From contig JAEZIT010000072.1 in the NCBI GenBank assembly GCA_023436495.1, positions 1 to 10,759 of the forward strand: a DNA stretch of 10,759 nucleotides, written 5' to 3'. Positions within the stretch are counted from its first letter, which is position 1. Every line of letters begins with the position of its first letter. Of this stretch, positions 1 to 5,374 are shown one piece after another. The stretch comes from Acidobacteriota bacterium. Lineage in GTDB: Bacteria; Acidobacteriota; Blastocatellia; Pyrinomonadales; Pyrinomonadaceae. The notes under the pieces were generated by a model, which saw only the letters and a program-made list of their open reading frames with translations, was not told where the DNA came from and searched no databases. Both the position numbers and the translations under genes were made by a program.

Positions 1-54
1 TTGCGGTGTGTGGATGTGTTTTGCGAGACGATGGGCTGCGGGGTTGGCGGACCA

Positions 55-138
55 GCGGTCCGCCTTACATTAAAGCGGTCCGTCGTGCGTTTGGCGGCGG
101 TCTGGTGTACATTGGCCGGCAGTCCGGCGTACATTGGC
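55..138. repeat. Four degenerate ~20-bp tandem units
   Basis: Four imperfect copies of a unit close to GCGGTCCGGCGTACATTGGC begin at 55, 75, 97 and 119 (period 20-22 bp). Copies 1, 3 and 4 keep TACATT (66-71, 108-113, 130-135), while copy 2 has TGCGTT. The first unit overlaps an inverted repeat with 8-bp arms (46-53 and 57-64, loop AGC), so the array begins with a small hairpin. No credible coding frame covers the stretch. The degenerate copies suggest an old intergenic repeat, perhaps dispersed in the genome, but this window alone cannot show dispersal. Confidence 0.6.
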
Positions 139-163
139 GGGCGGGGCGATGTTTGTGGAATAG

Positions 164-203
164 AAAAAGCCTGATGTGCTCTCCCCTTCACATCAGGCTT
201 TTT
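164..203. terminator. Perfect-stem bidirectional terminator
   Basis: A perfect 15-bp inverted repeat (arms 164-178 and 189-203) with a 10-nt loop is bounded by A5 on the left and T5 on the right, so it can act as an intrinsic terminator in both directions. It could end an upstream plus-strand gene outside the window. It could also stop minus-strand transcription from the gene ending at 415, though that stop is about 210 bp away. Confidence 0.85.
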
Positions 204-414
204 CACTTTGGCCGTCGAAAATCTCTCGCCAACGACCAAACTTAAGATGTATTGTGCGCGACTGCGGCGGATGAATCGCTGTTCCCGCAGGAGCTGCTGG
301 CGGATGCCGGGCTTGAGTGTTTCGCCCTTACTGCGTGCGGGCCTCTGCATAACTGAAGGTCTCCGCAAGCCGCGTTCGCTACCGATCGGTTCTGACAGGT
401 GCGGGCAAGATCTT
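204..414. other. Non-coding spacer with possible dispersed repeat
   Basis: This stretch lies between the terminator and the 3' end of the glycine-zipper gene. I see no convincing gene. Open frames crossing it have low-complexity Arg/Ser/Cys-rich translations typical of chance reading. On the minus strand it includes GCCCGCACGCAGTAAGGGC (about 325-343), a short GCCC/GGGC-flanked element that resembles intergenic repeat motifs I associate with Acidobacteriota. That resemblance is from memory and uncertain. Confidence 0.4.
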
Positions 415-1026
415 TTAGAATGCCCGGACCGGCAGGACCACGTCTTTTTTCAGGACGATCTCGAATTCCTGGTCGGCGGAAATGCCGACGTTGCGTCCCT
501 TTTTCAAAAGTGCAATTCCGGTTCCGATTCCTGTTCCGACGGCGGCGCCGATAACGGCTCCGCGTGATCGTCCGGATGCGGCCCCGATCAAGGTGCCGGC
601 TGCGAGCCCGCCGCCGATCGCGACGGCTTTTTCGGTCCCGTCCGAAGGCGGTTCGAGTTCGTCGACGAGCACTGCTTCAATGCGCCGGCTCTCGCCGGTG
701 TCGAACCAGAGGCGGTCGATCAGAAGATCGAGCTTTCCGCTGCGTCCGCCGAACCGCGCCGGTGACGCGATGGTCACGCGGCCTTCGAAAACGGTCTCGG
801 CCGGCAAGACGACGGAATCGTTCAATTCGACCGGTTTGGAAACCGTGCCGCGAAACGTGTCGTCAACGTCCGAGAATCGCGAATTAACCGCATCGCGAAG
901 CTTCAGCGTGATCCGGGTGCCGGCCGGCAGCGTAAAAAGCGAGCTGCCCTGCGCGTGCGCAAATCCGATTGATACAAAGAACAGAATGAAAAGAGCGAAG
1001 ACTTTGGCAGATACAATGGATGACAT
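415..1026 (-). CDS. Exported glycine-zipper protein
   Basis: A 203-residue protein of unknown exact function, probably in the periplasm or envelope. Residues 1-25 form a clear signal peptide with cleavage after AHA (25). Residues 30-87 read as a beta-rich domain beginning LPAGTRITLKLRDAVNSR and including VVLPAETVFEGRV, a pattern reminiscent of the C-terminal beta domain of TrbI/VirB10-like proteins and of related acidobacterial secreted proteins. Residues 136-174 are a Gly/Ala-rich run (GGGLAAGTLIGAASG, GAVIGAAVGTGIGTG) typical of glycine zippers that pack in or against membranes. The C-terminus (EFEIVLKKDVVLPV) looks like a closing beta hairpin. The ATG at 1026 is preferred over the one at 1056 because GGAGGT lies 6 nt upstream and the signal peptide then starts cleanly. 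A membrane-inserted pore or scaffold is possible, but function is not known. Confidence 0.8.
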   Translation of the reverse strand: MSSIVSAKVFALFILFFVSIGFAHAQGSSLFTLPAGTRITLKLRDAVNSRFSDVDDTFRGTVSKPVELNDSVVLPAETVFEGRVTIASPARFGGRSGKLDLLIDRLWFDTGESRRIEAVLVDELEPPSDGTEKAVAIGGGLAAGTLIGAASGRSRGAVIGAAVGTGIGTGIALLKKGRNVGISADQEFEIVLKKDVVLPVRAF

Positions 1027-1032
1027 ACCGTG

Positions 1033-1038
1033 ACCTCC
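1033..1038 (-). promoter_or_regulatory. Shine-Dalgarno deciding the 1026 start
   Basis: GGAGGT on the minus strand lies 6 nt before the ATG at 1026. It is a near-complete Shine-Dalgarno and supports 1026 over the in-frame ATG at 1056, which has no comparable site. Confidence 0.7.
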
Positions 1039-1039
1039 G

Positions 1040-1072
1040 TCTTCGCGGACTTTCAAACGACATCCGCGAAGA
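1040..1072 (-). promoter_or_regulatory. Leader hairpin abutting the Shine-Dalgarno
   Basis: A perfect 9-bp inverted repeat (1041-1049 with 1063-1071), extended to 10 bp by the T1040-A1072 pair, encloses a 13-nt loop. In the minus-strand transcript it folds just upstream of GGAGGT, with one base between stem and Shine-Dalgarno, and inside the probable 5' leader. It may stabilise the mRNA or affect ribosome access. It has no U-tract and is not a terminator. Confidence 0.5.
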
Positions 1073-1091
1073 ATTGAGCAATGATTGTGCC

Positions 1092-1121
1092 ATTATGTAT
1101 CAAAAAACGACCGGCAGGCAA
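1092..1121 (-). promoter_or_regulatory. Candidate sigma70-type promoter of the glycine-zipper gene
   Basis: On the minus strand a TTGCCT -35-like box (1116-1121) is followed after 18 nt by CATAAT (1092-1097), overlapping TACATAAT. Transcription would start near 1085, giving a leader of about 60 nt that contains the hairpin and Shine-Dalgarno. Consensus match only. Confidence 0.35.
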
Positions 1122-1186
1122 ACACCCTTTGTTCGTAAAGCTTTTGGCGATTTCGCGGGACGCACGGATATTTCCGGGGTAACAAA

Positions 1187-1221
1187 ATCGTCTACCCTAT
1201 ACACGAAATAGGGCAGACGAT
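1187..1221 (-). terminator. Intrinsic terminator of the secreted-protein gene
   Basis: Arms 1187-1200 and 1208-1221 pair over 14 positions with one mismatch (1194/1214) around a 7-nt loop. Reading the minus strand, the stem is followed by TTTT, and it starts 25 nt after the stop at 1246. It should end transcription of the 1246-1836 gene and separate it from the glycine-zipper gene. Confidence 0.75.
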
Positions 1222-1245
1222 GTTGCAAAAAGTTTAGAAAATATT

Positions 1246-1836
1246 TTATCGGAGGATCGGGTGGCCTCCGCCGCGGCTGTGGTCGGCAGTTTGGCTGTAG
1301 CGCCGGCGGTCGTTGTGATAGAGCACGAGGTGCTCGCCTTCGTATCGGACAACGTCGGACACGCGGCCGAAATCGCGCGAATGTTCGGCGATGACGAATG
1401 CCGGCGTGCCGAACCCGACGACCATCCCGGCGGCGTAGATATACCCCCCTTGGTCGTAATCGGTGCCCGCATATTGCGCCGCTCCGACGGCGATGTCGGG
1501 CGAATACTGGCCCGACGCGTTCTGCGTGCGGTCCGCTCGCGCGATGAAGATGGTGTAATCGGAATAATTAAGGCGGTTGCGATAGCCGTTCCGGCGCGCG
1601 GCCGTGAACAGGTTGCCAAGGCCGCTGTCGATGGCGTTGAGCATTGCCCTCGACGGGCGATTGACGGCGTAAACCTGCGCTCCACGGGGCGTGCGGCCGG
1701 TGTAATTAAAACGGTCGCCGGTCACGCGCTGGGCTTCGGCGAGGACTGCACGATTTTGTGCGTCGGCCGCCTGATATGAGCCGAGAAATATCGCCGCAAC
1801 GGCGAAAAGCTTTATAAATAAAGAGTTTTTAAGCAT
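1246..1836 (-). CDS. Secreted protein of unknown function
   Basis: A 196-residue protein I cannot assign to a named family. Residues 1-26 are a good signal peptide (Lys-containing n-region, hydrophobic core, cleavage after ADA), so it is exported. The mature part has a mixed, probably globular composition with many Tyr, Gly and Arg, an Asn/Tyr/Arg-rich middle (NGYRNRLNYSDYTIFIARAD) and no second membrane segment. The last 28 residues are His- and Arg-rich (EHLVLYHNDRRRY then HSRGGGH), a compact motif that could bind metal or anionic ligands and that I associate, from memory only, with conserved acidobacterial hypothetical proteins. The ATG at 1836 is chosen because GGGAG lies 7 nt upstream; an in-frame TTG at 1857 would spoil the signal peptide. 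tRNA-Leu ends 53 bp upstream on the same strand, so co-transcription is possible. An intrinsic terminator follows. Confidence 0.78.
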   Translation of the reverse strand: MLKNSLFIKLFAVAAIFLGSYQAADAQNRAVLAEAQRVTGDRFNYTGRTPRGAQVYAVNRPSRAMLNAIDSGLGNLFTAARRNGYRNRLNYSDYTIFIARADRTQNASGQYSPDIAVGAAQYAGTDYDQGGYIYAAGMVVGFGTPAFVIAEHSRDFGRVSDVVRYEGEHLVLYHNDRRRYSQTADHSRGGGHPILR

Positions 1837-1843
1837 ACCAATT

Positions 1844-1848
1844 CTCCC
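1844..1848 (-). promoter_or_regulatory. Shine-Dalgarno deciding the 1836 start
   Basis: GGGAG on the minus strand lies 7 nt from the ATG at 1836. It supports that start over the upstream TTG at 1857. Confidence 0.6.
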
Positions 1849-1889
1849 GCCATACAAGAGGGCAATCGGTATGCCAGAGGAAAGGAAGG

Positions 1890-1976
1890 TGGTACTGGGG
1901 ACGGGAATCGAACCCGTACGCCCCTAAGGGCACAGGATTTTAAGTCCTGGGCGTCTACCAATTCCGCCACCCCAGC
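1890..1976 (-). tRNA. tRNA-Leu (anticodon UAA)
   Basis: This 87-nt tRNA folds into a full cloverleaf with the long variable arm of a class II tRNA. The acceptor GCTGGGG pairs with CCCCAGT (first pair G-U), followed by discriminator A and an encoded CCA. The anticodon stem CAGGA/TCCTG encloses loop CTTAAAA, giving anticodon TAA, which reads UUA and UUG. The T arm contains GGTTCGATTCC. It lies 53 bp upstream of the secreted-protein gene in the same orientation and is preceded by a good promoter candidate. Confidence 0.97.
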
Positions 1977-1988
1977 ACGATAGAAGAG

Positions 1989-2016
1989 ATTATCATTAAC
2001 GGTTGTGAAGTTCCAA
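1989..2016 (-). promoter_or_regulatory. Candidate promoter of tRNA-Leu
   Basis: On the minus strand TTGGAA (2011-2016) is followed after 16 nt by GATAAT (1989-1994). Initiation near 1983 would begin a few bases before the mature tRNA 5' end at 1976, as is usual for bacterial tRNA genes. Confidence 0.45.
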
Positions 2017-2056
2017 GTGAGTGGGTCGGTGGGTTGAGGGTTCGGTTCGGCTCTGG

Positions 2057-2252
2057 GTATAAAGAAAAAGTTCACGCAAAGCCGCGAAGGACGCAAAGAA
2101 AGAAGGAGATCCGCAAAAGTAGAAAATAAGAAAAGAAACAAGCAGATCTGTCCACGAAAGAAAGAAACCAACAAGAAAAAAGAAGAAGGTAGAGAAGAAG
2201 AACTTATCCACGAAAGAAGAAAATAAGAAAATGAAGATAGAAGAAAGAATGA
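2057..2252. repeat. Purine-rich intergenic repeat tract
   Basis: The plus strand here is overwhelmingly A and G, with very few pyrimidines. It opens with a cacgcaaagcc-gcgaaggacgcaaag element, a type of intergenic repeat common in environmental bacterial genomes. Two internal direct repeats are visible: TCCACGAAAGAA at 2151-2162 and 2207-2218, and AGAAAATAAGAAAA at 2121-2134 and 2218-2231. No credible gene lies in 1977-2353; an open frame on the minus strand gives a Phe/Leu/Ser-rich translation produced by the purine bias and runs through the tRNA. Confidence 0.6.
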
Positions 2253-2353
2253 CTGGTAAGCAAAACGCTTCGGGTTGCGGCAGGTGAGTGGGCCAGGGGT
2301 GTCGGCAAACCGCGAATGGGTCGTTAATATGTTATGATGAGCGGCAGCGGCAT

Positions 2354-2836
2354 ATGGAACAGATCGTGTGGATATTGTGGCTCGTGCTCGGCGTGGTGCT
2401 GATAATTGCGGAAGTGTTCACGCTGGGATTTGTGTTGTTCTGGTTCGGGATCGGGGCTCTGGGGGCGGCGTTTGCGGGATACCTTGGGCTGGGTTTTGGG
2501 ATCCAGTTCATGATATTCGCGATCATATCGATCGCGCTGACGGCGATGTCGCGGACGATCTTTGCGAAATATTTGCCGCACACGAACGGGGGCCAAGAGC
2601 TGAAGTCGGGAATCGACGCACTGCCAGGGCAGATAGGAACTGTGACGTTGGGGAGCGCGGGAGCTTTGCACGAGGGCGCGGTCAAGGTTTACGGTTCGAC
2701 ATGGACGGCGTATCCGGAGGACGGCGAGACGCTGCTGGCCGAGGGCGAGAAGGTCGAGGTCGTAAGCGTGCGCGGCGCATCGGTGTATGTCCGGCCTGTA
2801 AAGCGGGAATTGCCGGGATGGCGCACGGGTGAATAG
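2354..2836 (+). CDS. NfeD-like membrane protein (short form)
   Basis: A 160-residue inner-membrane protein of the short NfeD class (E. coli YbbK type), which usually partners with stomatin/prohibitin (SPFH) proteins in membrane organisation. Residues about 4-22, 24-46 and 48-65 are hydrophobic and predict three membrane segments; LGFVLFWFGIGALGAAFAG is typical of the family. Residues 85-154 fit the C-terminal OB-fold, starting GIDALPGQIGTVTL and including GEKVEVVSVRGASVYVRP. The ATG at 2354 starts directly at the first membrane segment; an upstream ATG at 2288 would add a 22-residue hydrophilic tail not seen in the family. The Shine-Dalgarno is weak (AGCGG); TATGAT at 2333-2338 could be a -10 box giving a very short leader. 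No SPFH gene is adjacent here. The stop abuts the stop of the convergent phosphatase gene. Confidence 0.88.
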   Translation: MEQIVWILWLVLGVVLIIAEVFTLGFVLFWFGIGALGAAFAGYLGLGFGIQFMIFAIISIALTAMSRTIFAKYLPHTNGGQELKSGIDALPGQIGTVTLGSAGALHEGAVKVYGSTWTAYPEDGETLLAEGEKVEVVSVRGASVYVRPVKRELPGWRTGE

Positions 2837-3772
2837 TTAGATAATTTCCGAGGTGTCCTGATCGGCGGTGTCGTGAATTCCTCCGATATCGATCAGTTCG
2901 AGTTTGACGTCCTCGCCTTCGGGTTCCGGCAGGCCTTCGCCGTTGAACCGAGCCAGGACGACGGTAATATTGTCCTCGCCTCCGCGCTCGTTGGCTTCCT
3001 TGACGAGTTCCGCACACGCCATTTCGAGTTTATCGATATTATCGAGGACGTGTTTCTGCATTGACGCCGCGTTTACCTTGTTAGAAAGGCCATCGCTGCA
3101 GAGCAGGAATACGTCGCCCTGATGCGGGGCAATGCGGGCGGAGACGGGATAGATCTCGTTCTGGGCTCCGAGCGCCTGGAGGATCACGTTCTTGAGCGTG
3201 TGGGTTTCGGCCTCTTCGGCGGAGATCTGCTGCGCGTCGATGAGCTGCTGGACGAGCGATTGGTCCTTTGTGACCTGATAGATCTTTCCGTTTCGGACAA
3301 GGTACGCGCGGCTGTCGCCGACCTGGACGATATCCACCGCGCCCGGCGTTATGCCGATGCCGGTAAAGGTCGCTCCCATTCCCTGGAATTGGGCGTCCTG
3401 CCGGCCTTTCTGGTGGATCATGTAATTCGCGTAAAGCGTTGCGTTGTAGAGCTTTCCGATCAGATAATGATCGTGTTCCTCGGCGGTGAGCGTTACGTCG
3501 AGGTCGTCGCCGAGCAGCTTTTCGCTGACGGATTCGACCGCCATTTTGCTGGCTACCTCGCCGGCGAGCGCTCCGCCCATTCCGTCAGAGACGGCGAGAA
3601 CGACGCCATTGTCGTCGATGTCGAACCGCTGAGATTCGATGACGAATTCGCCCGCTTCCTGTGAGCTGGTCCAGGCTTTGGAGAGGGTTATATTTAATAA
3701 AAGATAATTGTCTTCGTTACCCCGGCGAACGCGGCCGATGTGCGAAGTCGCATGTATCTCAACAGTTACCAT
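2837..3772 (-). CDS. PP2C-family Ser/Thr protein phosphatase
   Basis: A 311-residue cytosolic metal-dependent phosphatase of the PPM/Stp-PrpC type, removing phosphate from Ser/Thr of proteins modified by Hanks-type kinases. Motifs appear in family order: GRVRRGNEDN (13-22), VSDGMGG (61-67, metal-binding Asp63), GMGATF (131-136), VGDSRAYL (151-158), TKDQSLV (168-174), LLCSDGL (223-229, Asp227) and GGEDNITVVL (264-273, Asp267). All expected metal-ligand aspartates are present, so it should be active. About 30 residues (27-56) between the first two motifs exceed the minimal Stp spacing, and an acidic tail follows residue 274 (PEPEGEDVKLELIDIGG). The ATG at 3772 has no clear Shine-Dalgarno but starts correctly for the family. 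It lies 81 bp downstream of the PLP-enzyme gene on the same strand and may share its transcript. No kinase gene is in the window. Confidence 0.93.
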   Translation of the reverse strand: MVTVEIHATSHIGRVRRGNEDNYLLLNITLSKAWTSSQEAGEFVIESQRFDIDDNGVVLAVSDGMGGALAGEVASKMAVESVSEKLLGDDLDVTLTAEEHDHYLIGKLYNATLYANYMIHQKGRQDAQFQGMGATFTGIGITPGAVDIVQVGDSRAYLVRNGKIYQVTKDQSLVQQLIDAQQISAEEAETHTLKNVILQALGAQNEIYPVSARIAPHQGDVFLLCSDGLSNKVNAASMQKHVLDNIDKLEMACAELVKEANERGGEDNITVVLARFNGEGLPEPEGEDVKLELIDIGGIHDTADQDTSEII

Positions 3773-3853
3773 AAAAAACGGATTTCAGGTGCGTTTTCGC
3801 CGAATGCCGCGGGCCGGAGCCGCTCGACACTCGAAGAATCCGGGAGCCTGAAA

Positions 3854-4987
3854 CTAATTTAAAGCCTGATCCAGATCCGCAATGATATCCTCGACATCCT
3901 CGATACCGACCGAGACGCGTACGAGGCCGTCCGTGATGCCTAAACGTTCCCGAGTTTCCTGCGGGACGGAAGCATGCGTCATTGTAGCCGGGTGAGAAAT
4001 TAGCGATTCGACTCCACCTAAGCTCTCTCCTAATGTACAGAGTTTGACGCCTTCGAGAACTTTTTTTGCGTTTGCGAGCGAGCCGGTCTCAAATGCTACC
4101 ATGCCGCCAAAACCTCGCTGCTGGCGTTTTGCAAGCTCGTGCTGCGGATGCGATGTCAGGCCGGGATAATAAACCTTTGACACGCCGGGATGTTCGGCAA
4201 GAAAATTAGCGACCTGCCGGCCGTTCCGGTCGTGCGCTTCCATCCTGACCGCAAGAGTTTTGGTGCCGCGAAGGACGAGGAACGAATCGAACGGCGAGAG
4301 GATCGCTCCCACGCCGTTTTGCACAAATTCTATCCATTCGGCGTCTGCCTGATCATTCAATGCGACGAACCCGCCAACGCTGTCCGAATGGCCGTTCAGA
4401 TATTTCGTGGTCGAATGAACGACGATATCGACGCCGAAATCGATCGGCTGTTGAAAATAGGGCGACATGAACGTGTTGTCGCAGACGACCTTGGCGCCGC
4501 GTGCGTGTGCAAGTTCGGAAACGGCCGCAAGGTCCGTGACGGACATCACGGGATTGGTCGGCGTTTCGACGAAGAGCATCTTCGTGTTCGGCTTAAAGGC
4601 GTTTTCGAGATCGGCGATATTGGTCGTGTCGGCAAGGTCGAATTCGATGCCGTAATTGGTCAGGATCTTGTTAAAAAGCCGGAACGTTCCGCCGTACGTA
4701 TTGTCGCCGAGGACAACGTGGTCGCCGGCTTTGACAAGTTTCAGCACCGCGTCGATCGCGGACATTCCCGATGCGAACGCAAAGCCGTATTCCGCGTTTT
4801 CGAGCGCGGCGATGTTGCGTTCGAGAGCGGAGCGTGTAGGATTTTTCGTGCGGGCGTATTCGTAGCCCTTATGTTTCCCGAGGCCGTCCTGAGCGTAGGT
4901 CGAGGTCTGATAGATCGGCACGCTTACGGCGCCGGTCGCCGTGTCAGGTTCGTTTCCCGCGTGAATGGCGATTGTAGAAAAGCCCAT
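3854..4987 (-). CDS. Cystathionine gamma-synthase/lyase-type PLP enzyme
   Basis: A 377-residue cytosolic enzyme of the Cys/Met-metabolism PLP family (fold type I). The family forms cystathionine from an activated homoserine and cysteine (gamma-synthase) or splits it to cysteine (gamma-lyase). Visible features are YEYARTKNPTR (42-52), SGMSA (73-77), Tyr98 in the TYGG loop expected to stack on PLP, Asp170 contacting the pyridine nitrogen, catalytic Lys195 in HSTTKYLNGHSDSVGG, the signature SLGGVESLISHPATMTH (322-338), and Arg357 in LVRVSVGIED for the substrate carboxylate. Length is normal. Synthase and lyase cannot be separated by eye; the ESLGGVESL segment argues against a beta-lyase. The Shine-Dalgarno is weak. 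It is divergent from the LysR gene across 387 bp, so shared regulation is plausible but unproven. Confidence 0.93.
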   Translation of the reverse strand: MGFSTIAIHAGNEPDTATGAVSVPIYQTSTYAQDGLGKHKGYEYARTKNPTRSALERNIAALENAEYGFAFASGMSAIDAVLKLVKAGDHVVLGDNTYGGTFRLFNKILTNYGIEFDLADTTNIADLENAFKPNTKMLFVETPTNPVMSVTDLAAVSELAHARGAKVVCDNTFMSPYFQQPIDFGVDIVVHSTTKYLNGHSDSVGGFVALNDQADAEWIEFVQNGVGAILSPFDSFLVLRGTKTLAVRMEAHDRNGRQVANFLAEHPGVSKVYYPGLTSHPQHELAKRQQRGFGGMVAFETGSLANAKKVLEGVKLCTLGESLGGVESLISHPATMTHASVPQETRERLGITDGLVRVSVGIEDVEDIIADLDQALN

Positions 4988-5025
4988 AAAAACACTATGA
5001 TCCCCAAAAATTGGAACGTGAAATA

Positions 5026-5056
5026 ATTCTACCGTATAAACGCGGAGTTAAGCCAA
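5026..5056 (-). promoter_or_regulatory. Weak candidate promoter of the PLP-enzyme gene
   Basis: On the minus strand TTGGCT (5051-5056) and TAGAAT (5026-5031) resemble -35 and -10 boxes, but the 19-nt spacer is long. Initiation near 5019 would give a leader of about 30 nt before the ATG at 4987. Confidence 0.22.
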
Positions 5057-5296
5057 CAAAGTACGCAGTTTAACGAGAATTAATCCTACATTTCTAACAG
5101 GCAAATTGCAAACGCTTGATTTTAATTGGTTACTAGCCCGCGAACGCGCCGCGGGGCATATTTGAAGCCTTCCCGGAAGCCCCGGAATGCTGCCGGTTCT
5201 GCCTTAAACCGCGGATTTTGAGAATTACAGGCATCAGCCGTTGAGGGATAACAAGATAAGTTAAGAAAACCGCCGATCCTGATAAAAAATTCTGTT

Positions 5297-5321
5297 ATAT
5301 TGTCAAAGCTTTTGATAATAT
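5297..5321. promoter_or_regulatory. Palindromic LysR-type operator candidate
   Basis: ATATTGTCAAA (5297-5307) and TTTGATAATAT (5311-5321) are 11-bp arms matching at 10 of 11 positions around GCT. The centre TCAAAGCTTTTGA is exactly T-N11-A with complementary halves, the LysR-family box. It lies 53 bp upstream of the preferred regulator start, where LysR proteins usually bind for autoregulation and control of a divergent gene. Confidence 0.55.
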
Positions 5322-5374
5322 CGCGTTAAAGCTGAATGCAGTTTAACGGCGACATCAGATCGATCTGGTCACCT

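Larger units (their letters stand above)
4988..5374. other. Divergent intergenic region, PLP enzyme / LysR
   Basis: No gene is supported here. From left to right it holds the leader and a weak candidate promoter of the PLP-enzyme gene, a GC-rich hairpin (arms CCCGCG 5137-5142 and CGCGGG 5150-5155, 7-nt loop) in a repeat-like stretch to about 5210, an A-rich segment near 5250-5290, and the operator-like palindrome at 5297-5321. The hairpin has no following T-run in either direction, so it is not an obvious terminator. Confidence 0.5.

Noticed and set aside
6..245. Open frame of 79 codons across the 5' repeats
   Set aside because: It reads through tandem repeats and the terminator, and its translation is low-complexity with no recognisable domain.
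208..567. Open frame of 119 codons on the plus strand
   Set aside because: It overlaps the 3' end of the glycine-zipper gene antisense and has an Arg/Cys/Ser-rich composition with no family pattern.
482..1033. Long plus-strand frame opposite the glycine-zipper gene
   Set aside because: It is a shadow of the minus-strand gene, which has a signal peptide, Shine-Dalgarno and conserved-looking domains.
2072..2100. cacgcaaagcc element as a c-di-GMP-I riboswitch
   Set aside because: The short match to the riboswitch core lacks the other conserved parts and a paired scaffold; it fits a purine-rich intergenic repeat better.
1812..2174. Minus-strand frame of 120 codons crossing the tRNA
   Set aside because: It runs through the tRNA-Leu and owes its Phe/Leu/Ser content to the purine-rich plus strand.
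2288..2353. Extended N-terminus for the NfeD-like gene
   Set aside because: The extra 22 residues are hydrophilic and not in the family; the first membrane segment starts right after the ATG at 2354.
4190..5026. 278-codon plus-strand frame opposite the PLP enzyme
   Set aside because: It is antisense to a gene with every catalytic PLP motif in place, and the translation is Arg/Val/Asp-rich without a domain.
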